In this document: positions 16,768 to 30,840 of the stretch, piece by piece
Numbering within the stretch: position 1 is the stretch's first letter
Layout: each line of letters opens with the position of its first letter
Origin: Amia ocellicauda
Taxonomy: Eukaryota; Chordata; Actinopteri; Amiiformes; Amiidae
NCBI RefSeq assembly: GCF_036373705.1
Contig: NC_089851.1
Coordinates: forward strand, 53,117,812-53,181,811
Reading direction: 5' to 3'
Length of the DNA: 64,000 bases
Notes under the pieces: generated by a model
Database searches by the model: none
What the model was told of the DNA's origin: nothing
The model's input: only the letters and a program-made list of their open reading frames with translations
Translations under genes and position numbers: made by a program

Positions 16768-17467
16768 GGATGGATGGATGGACGGCAAGGCAAGCATCTG
16801 ATTGACAGTGGTCCGTGATCTGATGTTATGCTACTATGCTACTGACCATTGGGGGAGCGATTGCAAGCAAGAGAGTTAGATATCGAGAGTCATAGATAGA
16901 TAGATAGATAGATAGATGGATGGATGGATGGCAAGGCAAGCATCTGATTGACTGTGGTCCATGATCTGCTGATATGCTACTATTCTACTGACCATTGGGG
17001 TAGCGATAGCAAGCAAGAGAGTTAGATATCAAGAGTCATAGATAGATAGATAGATGGATGCATGGATGGACGGCAAGGCAAGCATCTGATTGACAGTGGT
17101 CCGTGATCTGATGTTATGCTACTATGCTACTGACCATTGGGGGAGCGATAGCAAGCAAGAGAGTTAGATATCGAGAGTCATAGATAGATAGATAGATAGA
17201 TAGATGGATGGATGGACGGCAAGGCAAGCATCTGATTGACAGTGGTCCGTGATCTGCTGTTATGCTACTATGCTACTGACCATTGGGGGAGCGATAGCAA
17301 GCAAGAGAGTTAGATATCGAGAGTCATAGATTGATAGATAGATAGATGGATGGATGGATGGCAAGGCAAGCATCTGATTGACAGTGGTCCGTGATCTGAT
17401 GTTATGCTACTATGCTACTGACCATTGGGGGAGCGATAGCAAGCAAGAGAGTTAGATATCGAGAGTC

Positions 17468-17501
<34 letters not shown>

Positions 17502-18063
17502 GGATAGACGGCAAGGCAAGCATCTGATTGACAGTGGTCCGTGATCTGCTGTTATGCTACTATGCTACTGACCATTGGGGGAGCGATAGCAAGCAAGAGA
17601 GTTAGATATCGAGTGTCATAGATAGATAGATAGATAGATGGATGGATGGATGGACGGCAAGGCAAGCATCTGATTGACAGTGGTCCATGATCTGCTGTTA
17701 TGCTACTATGCTACTGACCATTGGGGGAGCGATAGCAAGCAAGAGAGTTAGATATCGAGAGTCATAGATAGATAGATAGATAGATAGATGGATGGATGGA
17801 TGGACGGCAAGGCAAGCATCTGATTGACAGTGGTCCATGATCTGCTGTTATGCTACTATACTACTGACCATTGGGGGAGCGATTGCAAGCAAGAGAGTTA
17901 GATATCGAGAGTCATAGATAGATAGATAGATAGATAGATGGATGGATGGATGGACGGCAAGGCAAGCATCTGATTGACAGTGGTCCATGATCTGGTGTTA
18001 TGCTACTATGCTACTGACCATTGGGGGAGCGATAGCAAGCAAGAGAGTTAGATATCGAGAGTC

Positions 18064-18109
<46 letters not shown>

Positions 18110-18671
18110 GGATAGACGGCAAGGCAAGCATCTGATTGACAGTGGTCCGTGATCTGCTGTTATGCTACTATGCTACTGACCATTGGGGGAGCGATAGCAA
18201 GCAAGAGAGTTAGATATCGAGAGTCATAGATAGATAGATAGATAGATGGATGGATGGATGAACGGCAAGGCAAGCATCTGATTGACAGTGGTCCATGATC
18301 TGCTGTTATGCTACTATGCTACTGACCATTGGGGGAGCGATAGCAAGCAAGAGAGTTAGATATCGAGAGTCATGGATAGATAGATAGATAGATAGATGGA
18401 TGGATGGATGGACGGCAAGGCAAGCATCTGATTGACAGTGGTCCATGATCTGCTGTTATGCTACTATGCTACTGACCATTTGGGGAGCGATTGCAAGCAA
18501 GAGAGTTAGATATCGAGAGTCATAGATAGATAGATAGATAGATAGATGGATGGATGGATGGACGGCAAGGCAAGCATCTGATTGACAGTGGTCCATGATC
18601 TGGTGTTATGCTACTATGCTACTGACCATTGGGGGAGCTATAGCAAGCAAGAGAGTTAGATATCGAGAGTC

Positions 18672-18705
<34 letters not shown>

Positions 18706-19255
18706 GGATGGATGGACGGCAAGGCAAGCATCTGATTGACAGTGGTCCGTAATCTGCTGTTATGCTACTATGCTACTGACCATTGGGGGAGCGATAGCAA
18801 GCAAGAGAGTTAGATATCGAGAGTCATAGATAGATAGATAGATAGATGGATGGATGGACGGCAAGGTAAGCATCTGATTGACAGTGGTCCGTGATCTGCT
18901 GGTATGCTACTATGCTAGTGACCATTGGGGAAGCGATAGCAAGCAAGAGAGTTAGATATCGAGAGTCATAGATAGATAGATAGATAGATGGATGGATGGA
19001 CGGCAAGGCAAGCATCTGATTGACAGTGGTCCGTGATCTTCTGTTATGCTACTATGCTACTGACCATTGCGGGAGCGATAGCAAGCAAGAGAGTTAGATA
19101 TCGAGAGTCATAGATAGATAGATAGATAGATGGATGTATGGATGGACGGCAAGGCAAGCATCTGATTGACAGTGGTCCATGATCTGGTGTTATGCTACTA
19201 TGCTACTGACCATTGGGGGAGCTATAGCAAGCAAGAGAGTTAGATATCGAGAGTC

Positions 19256-19305
<50 letters not shown>

Positions 19306-19433
19306 GGATGGATGGATGGATGGACGGCAAGGCAAGCATCTGATTGACAGTGGTCCGTGATCTGCTGTTATGCTACTATGCTACTGACCATTGGGGGAGC
19401 GATAGCAAGCAAGAGAGTTAGATATCGAGAGTC

Positions 19434-19483
<50 letters not shown>

Positions 19484-19895
19484 GGATAGACGGCAAGGCA
19501 AGCATCTGATTGACAGTGGTCCGTGATCTGCTGTTATGCTACTATGCTACTGACCATTGGGGGAGCGATAGCAAGCAAGAGAGTTAGATATCGAGAGTCA
19601 TAGATAGATAGATAGATAGATGGATGGATGGATGAACGGCAAGGCAAGCATCTGATTGACAGTGGTCCATGATCTGCTGTTATGCTACTATGCTACTGAC
19701 CATTGGGGGAGCGATAGCAAGCAAGAGAGTTAGATATCGAGAGTCATAGATAGATAGATAGATAGATAGATGGATGGATGGATGGACGGCAAGGCAAGCA
19801 TCTGATTGACAGTGGTCCATGATCTGCTGTTATGCTACTATGCTACTGACCATTGGGGGAGCTATAGCAAGCAAGAGAGTTAGATATCGAGAGTC

Positions 19896-19933
<38 letters not shown>

Positions 19934-20341
19934 GGATGGATGGACGGCAAGGCAAGCATCTGATTGACAGTGGTCCGTGATCTGCTGTTATGCTACTATG
20001 CTAGTGACCATTGGGGAAGCGATAGCAAGCAAGAGAGTTAGATATCGAGAGTCATAGATAGATAGATAGATAGATGGATGGATGGACGGCAAGGCAAGCA
20101 TCTGATTGACAGTGGTCCGTGATCTTCTGTTATGCTACTATGCTACTGACCATTGCGGGAGCGATAGCAAGCAAGAGAGTTAGATATCGAGAGTCATAGA
20201 TAGATAGATAGATAGATGGATGTATGGATGGAAGGCAAGGCAAGCATCTGATTGACAGTGGTCCGTGATCTGATGTTATGCTACTATGCTACTGACCATT
20301 GGGGGAGCGATAGCAAGCAAGAGAGTTAGATATCGAGAGTC

Positions 20342-20403
<62 letters not shown>

Positions 20404-20519
20404 GGATGGACGGCAAGGCAAGCATCTGATTGACAGTGGTCCGTGATCTGCTGTTATGCTACTATGCTACTGACCATTGGGGGAGCGATAGCAAGCAAGA
20501 GAGTTAGATATCGAGAGTC

Positions 20520-20573
<54 letters not shown>

Positions 20574-21571
20574 GGATAGACGGCAAGGCAAGCATCTGAT
20601 TGACAGTGGTCCGTGATCTGCTGTTATGCTACTATGCTACTGACCATTGGGGGAGCGATAGCAAGCAAGAGAGTTAGATATCGAGAGTCATAGATAGATA
20701 GATAGATAGATGGATGGATGGACGGCAAGGCAAGCATCTGATTGACAGTGGTCCGTGATCTGATGTTATGCTACTATGCTACTGACCATTGGGGGAGCGA
20801 TAGCAAGCAAGAGAGTTAGATATCGAGAGTCATAGATAGATAGATAGATAGATAGATGGATGGATGGACGGCAAGGCAAGCATCTGATTGACAGTGGTCC
20901 GTGATCTGCTGTTATGCTACTATGCTACTGACCATTGGGGGAGCGATAGCAAGCAAGAGAGTTAGATATCGAGTCATAGATAGATAGATAGATAGATGGA
21001 TGGATGGACGGCAAGGCAAGCATCTGATTGACAGTGGTCCGTGATCTTCTGTTATGCTACTATGCTACTGACCATTGGGGGAGCGATAGCAAGCAAGAGA
21101 GTTAGATATCGAGAGTCATAGATAGATAGATAGATAGATAGATAGATGGATGGATGGATGAACGGCAAGGCAAGCATCTGATTGACAGTGGTCCATGATC
21201 TGCTGTTATGCTACTATGCTACTGACCATTGGGGGAGCGATAGCAAGCAAGAGAGTTAGATATCGAGAGTCATGGATAGATAGATAGATAGATAGATGGA
21301 TGGATGGATGGACGGCAAGGCAAGCATCTGATTGACAGTGGTCCATGATCTGCTGTTATGCTACTATGCTACTGACCATTGGGGGAGCGATTGCAAGCAA
21401 GAGAGTTAGATATCGAGAGTCATAGATAGATAGATAGATAGATAGATGGATGGATGGATGGACGGCAAGGCAAGCATCTGATTGACAGTGGTCCATGATC
21501 TGGTGTTATGCTACTATGCTACTGACCATTGGGGGAGCTATAGCAAGCAAGAGAGTTAGATATCGAGAGTC

Positions 21572-21605
<34 letters not shown>

Positions 21606-22013
21606 GGATGGATGGACGGCAAGGCAAGCATCTGATTGACAGTGGTCCGTGATCTGCTGTTATGCTACTATGCTACTGACCATTGGGGGAGCGATAGCAA
21701 GCAAGAGAGTTAGATATCGAGAGTCATAGATAGATAGATAGATAGATGGATGGATGGACGGCAAGGTAAGCATCTGATTGACAGTGGTCCGTGATCTTCT
21801 GTTATGCTACTATGCTACTGACCATTGCGGGAGCGATAGCAAGCAAGAGAGTTAGATATCGAGAGTCATAGATAGATAGATAGATAGATGGATGTATGGA
21901 TGGACGGCAAGGCAAGCATCTGATTGACAGTGGTCCATGATCTGGTGTTATGCTACTATGCTACTGACCATTGGGGGAGCTATAGCAAGCAAGAGAGTTA
22001 GATATCGAGAGTC

Positions 22014-22071
<58 letters not shown>

Positions 22072-22195
22072 GGATGGATGGATGGACGGCAAGGCAAGCA
22101 TCTGATTGACAGTGGTCCGTGATCTGCTGTTATGCTACTATGCTACTGACCATTGGGGGAGCGATAGCAAGCAAGAGAGTTAGATATCGAGAGTC

Positions 22196-22245
<50 letters not shown>

Positions 22246-22807
22246 GGATAGACGGCAAGGCAAGCATCTGATTGACAGTGGTCCGTGATCTGCTGTTATG
22301 CTACTATGCTACTGACCATTGGGGGAGCGATAGCAAGCAAGAGAGTTAGATATCGAGAGTCATAGATAGATAGATAGATAGATGGATGGATGGATGAACG
22401 GCAAGGCAAGCATCTGATTGACAGTGGTCCATGATCTGCTGTTATGCTACTATGCTACTGACCATTGGGGGAGCGATAGCAAGCAAGAGAGTTAGATATC
22501 GAGAGTCATAGATAGATAGATAGATAGATAGATGGATGGATGGATGGACGGCAAGGCAAGCATCTGATTGACAGTGGTCCATGATCTGCTGTTATGCTAC
22601 TATGCTACTGACCATTGGGGGAGCGATTGCAAGCAAGAGAGTTAGATATCGAGAGTCATAGATAGATAGATAGATAGATAGATGGATGGATGGATGGACG
22701 GCAAGGCAAGCATCTGATTGACAGTGGTCCATGATCTGGTGTTATGCTACTATGCTACTGACCATTGGGGGAGCTATAGCAAGCAAGAGAGTTAGATATC
22801 GAGAGTC

Positions 22808-22853
<46 letters not shown>

Positions 22854-23407
22854 GGATGGATGGACGGCAAGGCAAGCATCTGATTGACAGTGGTCCGTGA
22901 TCTGCTGTTATGCTACTATGATAGTGACCATTGGGGAAGCGATAGCAAGCAAGAGAGTTAGATATCGAGAGTCATAGATAGATAGATAGATAGATGGATG
23001 GATGGACGGCAAGGCAAGCATCTGATTGACAGTGGTCCGTGATCTTCTGTTATGCTACTATGCTACTGACCATTGCGGGAGCGATAGCAAGCAAGAGAGT
23101 TAGATATCGAGAGTCATAGATAGATAGATAGATAGATGGATGTATGGATGGACGGCAAGGCAAGCATCTGATTGACAGTGGTCCGTGATCTGATGTTATG
23201 CTACTATGCTACTGACCATTGGGGAAGCGATAGCAAGCAAGAGACTTAGATATCGAGAGTCATAGATAGATAAATAGATAGATAGATGGATGGATGGACG
23301 GCAAGGCAAGCATCTGATTGACAGTGGTCCGTGATCTGCTGTTATGCTACTATGCTACTGACCATTGGGGGAGCGATAGCAAGCAAGAGAGTTAGATATC
23401 GAGAGTC

Positions 23408-23465
<58 letters not shown>

Positions 23466-23581
23466 GGATGGACGGCAAGGCAAGCATCTGATTGACAGTG
23501 GTCCGTGATCTGCTGTTATGCTACTATGCTACTGACCATTGGGGGAGCGATAGCAAGCAAGAGAGTTAGATATCGAGAGTC

Positions 23582-23623
<42 letters not shown>

Positions 23624-24025
23624 GGATAGACGGCAAGGCAAGCATCTGATTGACAGTGGTCCGTGATCTGCTGTTATGCTACTATGCTACTGACCATTGG
23701 GGGAGCGATAGCAAGCAAGAGAGTTAGATATCGAGAGTCATAGATAGATAGATAGATAGATGGATGGATGGATGGACGGCAAGGCAAACATCTGATTGAC
23801 AGTGGTCCATGATCTGCTGTTATGCTACTATGCTACTGACCATTGGGGTAGCGATAGCAAGCAAGAGAGTTAGATATCGAGTCATAGATAGATAGATAGA
23901 TAGATGGATGGATGGACGGCAAGGCAAGCATCTGATTGACAGTGGTCCGTGATCTTCTGTTATGCTACTATGCTACTGACCATTGGGGGAGCGATAGCAA
24001 GCAAGAGAGTTAGATATCGAGAGTC

Positions 24026-24087
<62 letters not shown>

Positions 24088-24641
24088 GGATGGATGGCAA
24101 GGCAAGCATCTGATTGACAGTGGTCCGTGATCTGCTGTTATGCTACTATGCTAGTGACCATTGGGGAAGCGATAGCAAGCAAGAGAGTTAGATATCGAGA
24201 GTCATAGATAGATAGATAGATAGATGGATGGATGGATGGACGGCAAGGCAAGCATCTGATTGACAGTGGTCCGTGATCTGATGTTATGCTACTATGCTAC
24301 TGACCATTGGGGGAGCGATAGCAAGCAAGAGAGTTAGATATCGAGAGTCATAGATAGATAGATAGATAGATGGATGTATGGATGGACGGCAAGGCAAGCA
24401 TCTGATTGACAGTGGTCCGTGATCTGATGTTATGCTACTATGCTACTGACCATTGGGGAAGCGATAGCAAGCAAGAGAGTTAGATATCGAGAGTCATAGA
24501 TAGATAAATAGATAGATAGATGGATGGATGGACGGCAAGGCAAGCATCTGATTGACAGTGGTCCGTGATCTGCTGTTATGCTACTATGCTACTGACCATT
24601 GGGGGAGCGATAGCAAGCAAGAGAGTTAGATATCGAGAGTC

Positions 24642-24687
<46 letters not shown>

Positions 24688-26996
24688 GGATAGACGGCAA
24701 GGCAAGCATCTGATTTACAGTGGTCCGTGATCTGCTGTAATGCTACTATGCTACTGACCATTGGGGGAGCGATAGCAAGCAAGAGAGTTAGATATCGAGA
24801 GTCATAGATAGATAGATAGATAGATGGATGGATGGATGGACGGCAAGGCAAGCATCTGATTGACAGTGGTCCATGATCTGCTGTTATGCTACTATGCTAC
24901 TGACCATTGGGGTAGCGATAGCAAGCAAGAGAGTTAGATATCAAGAGTCATAGATAGATAGATAGATGGATGCATGGATGGACGGCAAGGCAAGCATCTG
25001 ATTGACAGTGGTCTGTGATCTGATGTTATGCTACTATGCTACTGACCATTGGGGGAGCGATAGCAAGCAAGAGAGTTAGATATCGAGAGTCATAGATAGA
25101 TAGATAGATAGATAGATAGATGGATGGATGGACGGCAAGGCAAGCATCTGATTGACAGTGGTCCGTGATCTGCTGTTATGCTACTATGCTACTGACCATT
25201 GGGGGAGCGATAGCAAGCAAGAAAGTTAGATATCGAGTCATAGATAGATAGATAGATAGATGGATGGATGGACGGCAAGGCAAGCATCTGATTGACAGTG
25301 GTCCGTGATCTTCTGTTATGCTACTATGCTACTGACCATTGGGGGAGCGATAGCAAGCAAGAGAGTTAGATATCGAGAGTCATAGATAGATAGATAGATA
25401 GATGGATGAATGGATGGACGGCAAGGCAAGCATCTGATTGACAGTGGTCCGTGATCTGATGTTATGCTACTATGCTACTGACCATTGGGGAAGCGATAGC
25501 AAGCAAGAGAGTTAGATATCGAGAGTCATAGATAGATAAATAGATAGATAGATGGATGGATGGACGGCAAGGCAAGCATCTGATTGACAGTGGTCCGTGA
25601 TCTGCTGTTATGCTACTATGCTACTGACCATTGCGGGAGCGATAGCAAGCATGAGAGTTAGATATCGAGAGTCATAGATAGATAGATAGATAGATGGATG
25701 TATGGATGGACGGCAAGGCAAGCATCTGATTGACAGTGGTCCGTGATCTGCTGTTATGCTACTATGCTGTTTGACTATTGGGGGAGCGATAGCAAGCAAG
25801 AGAGTTAGATATCGAGAGTCATAGATAGATAGATAGATAGATAGATGGATGGATGGACGGCAAGGCAAGCATCTGATTGACAGTGGTCCGTGATCTGATG
25901 TTATGCTACTATGCTACTGACCATTGCGGGAGCGATAGCAAGCATGAGAGTTAGATATCGAGAGTCATAGATAGATAGATAGATAGATGGATGTATGGAT
26001 GGACGGCAAGGCAAGCATCTGATTGACAGTGGTCCGTGATCTGATGTTATGCTACTATGCTACTGACCATTGGGGAAGCGATAGCAAGCAAGAGAGTTAG
26101 ATATCGAGAGTCATAGATAGATAAATAGATAGATAGATGGATGGATGGACGGCAAGGCAAGCATCTGATTGACAGTGGTCCGTGATCTGCTGTTATGCTA
26201 CTATGCTACTGACCATTGGAGGAGCGATAGCAAGCAAGAGAGTTAGATATCGAGAGTCATAGATAGATAGATAGATAGACAGATAGATAGATAGATGGAT
26301 AGACGGCAAGGCAAGCATCTGATTGACAGTGGTCCGTGATCTGCTCTTATGCTACTATGCTACTGACCATTGGGGGAGCGATAGCAAGCAAGAGAGTTAG
26401 ATATCGAGAGTCATAGATAGATAGATAGATAGATAGATAGATGGATGGACGGCAAGGCAAGCATCTGATTGACAGTGGTCCGTGATCTGCTGTTATGCTA
26501 CTATGCTAGTGACCATTGGGGAAGCGATAGCAAGCAAGAGAGTTAGATATCGAGAGTCATAGATAGATAGATAGATAGATGGATGGATGGATGGACGGCA
26601 AGGCAAGCATCTGATTGACAGTGGTCCGTGATCTGATGTTATGCTACTATGCTACTGACCATTGGGGGAGCGATAGCAAGCAAGAGAGTTAGATATCGAG
26701 AGTCATAGATAGATAGATAGATAGATGGATGTATGGATGGACGGCAAGGCAAGCATCTGATTGACAGTGGTCCGTGATCTGATGTTATGCTACTATGCTA
26801 CTGACCATTGGGGAAGCGATAGCAAGCAAGAGAGTTAGATATCGAGAGTCATAGATAGATAAATAGATAGATAGATGGATGGATGGACGGCAAGGCAAGC
26901 ATCTGATTGACAGTGGTCCGTGATCTGCTGTTATGCTACTATGCTACTGACCATTGGGGGAGCGATAGCAAGCAAGAGAGTTAGATATCGAGAGTC

Positions 26997-27042
<46 letters not shown>

Positions 27043-29887
27043 GGATAGACGGCAAGGCAAGCATCTGATTTACAGTGGTCCGTGATCTGCTGTAATGCTA
27101 CTATGCTACTGACCATTGGGGGAGCGATAGCAAGCAAGAGAGTTAGATATCGAGAGTCATAGATAGATAGATAGATAGATGGATGGATGGATGGACGGCA
27201 AGGCAAGCATCTGATTGACAGTGGTCCATGATCTGCTGTTATGCTACTATGCTACTGACCATTGGGGTAGCGATAGCAAGCAAGAGAGTTAGATATCAAG
27301 AGTCATAGATAGATAGATAGATGGATGCATGGATGGACGGCAAGGCAAGCATCTGATTGACAGTGGTCTGTGATCTGATGTTATGCTACTATGCTACTGA
27401 CCATTGGGGGAGCGATAGCAAGCAAGAGAGTTAGATATCGAGAGTCATAGATAGATAGATAGATAGATAGATAGATGGATGGATGGACGGCAAGGCAAGC
27501 ATCTGATTGACAGTGGTCCGTGATCTGCTGTTATGCTACTATGCTACTGACCATTGGGGGAGCGATAGCAAGCAAGAAAGTTAGATATCGAGTCATAGAT
27601 AGATAGATAGATAGATGGATGGATGGACGGCAAGGCAAGCATCTGATTGACAGTGGTCCGTGATCTTCTGTTATGCTACTATGCTACTGACCATTGGGGG
27701 AGCGATAGCAAGCAAGAGAGTTAGATATCGAGAGTCATAGATAGATAGATAGATAGATGGATGAATGGATGGACGGCAAGGCAAGCATCTGATTGACAGT
27801 GGTCCGTGATCTGATGTTATGCTACTATGCTACTGACCATTGGGGAAGCGATAGCAAGCAAGAGAGTTAGATATCGAGAGTCATAGATAGATAAATAGAT
27901 AGATAGATGGATGGATGGACGGCAAGGCAAGCATCTGATTGACAGTGGTCCGTGATCTGCTGTTATGCTACTATGCTACTGACCATTGCGGGAGCGATAG
28001 CAAGCATGAGAGTTAGATATCGAGAGTCATAGATAGATAGATAGATAGATGGATGTATGGATGGACGGCAAGGCAAGCATCTGATTGACAGTGGTCCGTG
28101 ATCTGCTGTTATGCTACTATGCTGTTTGACTATTGGGGGAGCGATAGCAAGCAAGAGAGTTAGATATCGAGAGTCATAGATAGATAGATAGATAGATAGA
28201 TGGATGGATGGACGGCAAGGCAAGCATCTGATTGACAGTGGTCCGTGATCTGATGTTATGCTACTATGCTACTGACCATTGCGGGAGCGATAGCAAGCAT
28301 GAGAGTTAGATATCGAGAGTCATAGATAGATAGATAGATAGATGGATGTATGGATGGACGGCAAGGCAAGCATCTGATTGACAGTGGTCCGTGATCTGAT
28401 GTTATGCTACTATGCTACTGACCATTGGGGAAGCGATAGCAAGCAAGAGAGTTAGATATCGAGAGTCATAGATAGATAAATAGATAGATAGATGGATGGA
28501 TGGACGGCAAGGCAAGCATCTGATTGACAGTGGTCCGTGATCTGCTGTTATGCTACTATGCTACTGACCATTGGAGGAGCGATAGCAAGCAAGAGAGTTA
28601 GATATCGAGAGTCATAGATAGATAGATAGATAGACAGATAGATAGATAGATGGATAGACGGCAAGGCAAGCATCTGATTGACAGTGGTCCGTGATCTGCT
28701 CTTATGCTACTATGCTACTGACCATTGGGGGAGCGATAGCAAGCAAGAGAGTTAGATATCGAGAGTCATAGATAGATAGATAGATAGATGGATGGATGGA
28801 TGGACGGCAAGGCAAGCATCTGATTGACAGTGGTCCATGATCTGCTGTTATGCTACTATGCTACTGACCATTGGGGGAGCGATAGCAAGCAAGAGAGTTA
28901 GATATCGAGAGTCATAGATAGATAGATAGATAGATGGATGGATGGATGGACGGCAAGGCAAGCATCTGATTGACAGTGGTCCGTGATCTGCTGTTATGCT
29001 ACTATGCTACTGACCATTGGGGGAGCGATAGCAAGCAAGAGAGTTAGATATCGAGAGTCATAGATAGATAAATAGATAGATAGATGGATGGATGGACGGC
29101 AAGGCAAGCATCTGATTGACAGTAGTCCGTGATCTGCTGTTATGCTACTATGCTACTGACCATTGGGGGAGCGATAGCAAGCAAGAGAGTTAGATATCGA
29201 GAGTCATAGATAGATAGATAGATAGATAGATGGATGGATGGATGGACGGCAAGGCAAGCATCTGATTGACAGTGGTCCATGATCTGGTGTTATGCTACTA
29301 TGCTACTGACCATTGGGGGAGCTATAGCAAGCAAGAGAGTTAGATATCGAGAGTCATAGATAGATAGATAGATAGATAGATAGATGGATGGACGGCAAGG
29401 CAAGCATCTGATTGACAGTGGTCCGTGATCTGATGTTATGCTACTATGCTACTGACCATTGGGGGAGCGATAGCAAGCAAGAGAGTTAGATATCGAGAGT
29501 CATAGATAGATAGATAGATAGATGGATGGATGGATGGACGGCAAGGCAAGCATCTGATTGACAGTGGTCCGTGATCTGCTGTTATGCTACTATGCTACTG
29601 ACCATTGGGGGAGCGATAGCAAGCAAGAGAGTTAGATATCGAGAGTCATAGATAGATAGATAGATAGATGGATGGATGGATGGACGGCAAGGCAAGCATC
29701 TGATTGACAGTGGTCCGTGATCTGCTGTTATGCTACTATGCTACTGACCATTGGGGGAGCGATAGCAAGCAAGAGAGTTAGATATCGAGAGTCAAAGATA
29801 GATAGATAGATAGATGGATGGATGGACGGAAAGGCAAGCATCTGATTGACAGTGGTCCGTGATCTGCTGTTATGCTACTATGCTACT
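1..29887. repeat. Satellite array, left part, GATA-bearing monomer
   Basis: Uninterrupted head-to-tail array, open at the window's left edge. Each monomer is about 135-190 bp. The core runs from GATCTGCTGTTATGCTAC through GACCATTGGGGGAGCG to GTTAGATATCGAGAGTCAT. Then come (GATA)n with roughly 4 to 18 units, (GATG)2-4, and GGCAAGGCAAGCATCTGATT. Core copies differ at few positions, while the GATA tract varies freely and accounts for most of the length differences. Diagnostic variants (GATTGCAAGC, GGTAGCG, ATCTTCTG, ATTGCGGG, GATAAATAG, CTAGTGACC) recur in fixed order, so the array has higher-order structure. Its minus-strand open frames (SIHPSIYLSIYDSRY) are translations of the microsatellite, not genes. 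No gene is visible here. Confidence 0.97.
24111..28765. repeat. Tandem pair of 2355-bp higher-order satellite blocks
   Basis: Two consecutive blocks, roughly 24111-26463 and 26463-28765, match with a constant offset of 2355 bp. They share rare private variants at that offset: a GATTTACAG monomer with TGTAATGC (24715 and 27070), CTGTTTGACTATTGG (25768 and 28122), and GCTCTTATGC (26343 and 28698). Block edges are approximate because they fall in GATA tracts of different length. This indicates recent duplication of a group of about 16 monomers. Confidence 0.85.
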
Positions 29888-30004
29888 TACCTAACGTCCA
29901 ATTCCCATTGCCGCCCCTGGACAGTCGCAACAGGGAGCTTGTTGCTCCCGTCAACCTTACGTTTTCACCTCTGTGTGCTTCCTTTGTTGCAGCCTGCATC
30001 CAGA

Positions 30005-30104
30005 TTTTGTTTTGTTTTGTTTTGTTTTGTTTTGTTTTGTTTTGTTTTGTTTTGTTTTGTTTTGTTTTGTTTTGTTTTGTTTTGTTTTGTTTTGTTTTGT
30101 TTTG
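30005..30104 (+). repeat. (TTTTG)20 microsatellite
   Basis: Twenty perfect TTTTG units. The same position has 7 units in the second insert (42062-42096) and about 5 in the block outside the array (44540-44563). The 65-bp difference between the two inserts is exactly 13 units. Open frames reading FVLFC or NKTKQ repeats here are artefacts of the pentamer. Confidence 0.98.
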
Positions 30105-30147
30105 TTCCTTACGCCTGAGTGTAGGCACTGGGGAATGGGAGAGTCCT

Positions 30148-30221
30148 GGCACCGTGGCTTAGTTGGTCAAAGCGCCTGTCTCGTAAACAGGAAACCCTGG
30201 GTTCGACTCCCAGCAGTGCTT
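30148..30221 (+). tRNA. tRNA-Thr(CGT)-like gene, copy 1
   Basis: A 74-nt cloverleaf. The acceptor is GGCACCG/CAGTGCT, with one G-T wobble and one C-A mismatch. D-stem is GCTT/AAGC, the anticodon stem CCTGT/ACAGG is perfect, and the loop CTCGTAA puts anticodon CGT at 30182-30184. T-stem CTGGG/CCCAG is perfect. The A box (TGGCTTAGTTGG) and B box (GGTTCGACTCC) match the Pol III internal promoter consensus. The body is that of vertebrate tRNA-Thr. The acceptor mismatch and the lack of a close T-run terminator make activity uncertain; it may be a recent pseudogene. Confidence 0.85.
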
Positions 30222-30385
30222 TGGTTTATGTTGGCCTAGGCAATAGAAAGGAAGTTTCTAAACGCTCAATACATTTTTGCAAGATGGCCGTCCGCAGCAA
30301 GCAGCTTAAGGTTACTGTAGCCGCAGTCTGGCAAGGTGACCGCCAGAAGTAGAAACAATTACAAGGGGCGGGGGGAAAAGTGGGC

Positions 30386-30459
30386 CGTCCCTGGGTAGAT
30401 TCAAACCACCATCCTTTCGGTTAACAGCCGAACACGCTGACCGATTGCGCCACAGAGAC
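30386..30459 (-). tRNA. tRNA-Asn(GTT), copy 1
   Basis: Read on the minus strand, this is a 74-nt cloverleaf that begins GTCTCTGTGGCGCAATCGG. The acceptor GTCTCTG/CAGGGAC pairs fully (one G-T), and the anticodon stem TTCGG/CCGAA is perfect. Loop CTGTTAA puts anticodon GTT at 30423-30425, with discriminator G. It is close to the usual vertebrate tRNA-Asn, with T-loop changes (TTTGAAT) that weaken the B box. A TTTT run begins about 6 nt past the 3' end on this strand, as expected for a Pol III terminator. It converges on the tRNA-Thr gene upstream of it on the other strand. Likely a real or recently active tRNA gene. Confidence 0.88.
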
Positions 30460-30560
30460 AGACGGAGGTGTTGTGGTTGCTGCAGTCGTGCAGTTCCTTC
30501 ACAGTTGCCAGAAATCATTTCCAGCACATGATTTTCTTTGTCGTTGAATGCAACATAAGT

Positions 30561-30786
30561 GACCATTGGGGGAGCGATAGCAAGCAAGAGAGTTAGATAT
30601 TGTGAGTCATAGATTGATAGCTAGCTAAATAGCTAGATAGATAGCTAGATAGATAGATAGATGGATGGATGGATGGACGGAAAGGCAAGCATCTGATTGA
30701 CAGTGGTCCGTGATCTTCTGTTATGCTACTATGCTACTGACCATTGGGGGAGCGATAGCAAGCAAAAGAGTTAGATATCGAGAGTC

Positions 30787-30840
<54 letters not shown>

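Larger units (their letters stand above)
29888..30560. other. tRNA-bearing insert in the satellite, copy 1 (673 bp)
   Basis: Non-satellite sequence interrupts one monomer between CTACT and GACCATTGGGG, with no core bases visibly missing on either side. In order it holds a short unique stretch, a (TTTTG)20 run, a tRNA-Thr-like gene (+), a linker and a tRNA-Asn gene (-). A near-identical copy occurs at 41945-42552 in the same monomer position. A diverged relative lies outside the array at 44416-44925. I see no transposon ends or clear target duplication beyond a shared T, so recombination or template switching is as likely as transposition. Confidence 0.9.

Noticed and set aside
9666-28223. Many minus-strand open frames reading SIHPSIYLSIYDSRYLTLLLAIA
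   Set aside because: They are translations of the satellite core and its GATA tract, recur with each monomer and have no gene signals.
30148-30221. tRNA-derived SINE instead of a tRNA gene
   Set aside because: No SINE body or A-rich/LINE-like tail follows; the next unit is a second, opposed tRNA gene, which fits a tRNA cluster fragment better.
29846-30239. Overlapping open frames rich in FVLFC or NKTKQ repeats
   Set aside because: They arise from the (TTTTG)20 run; frame length follows the repeat number.
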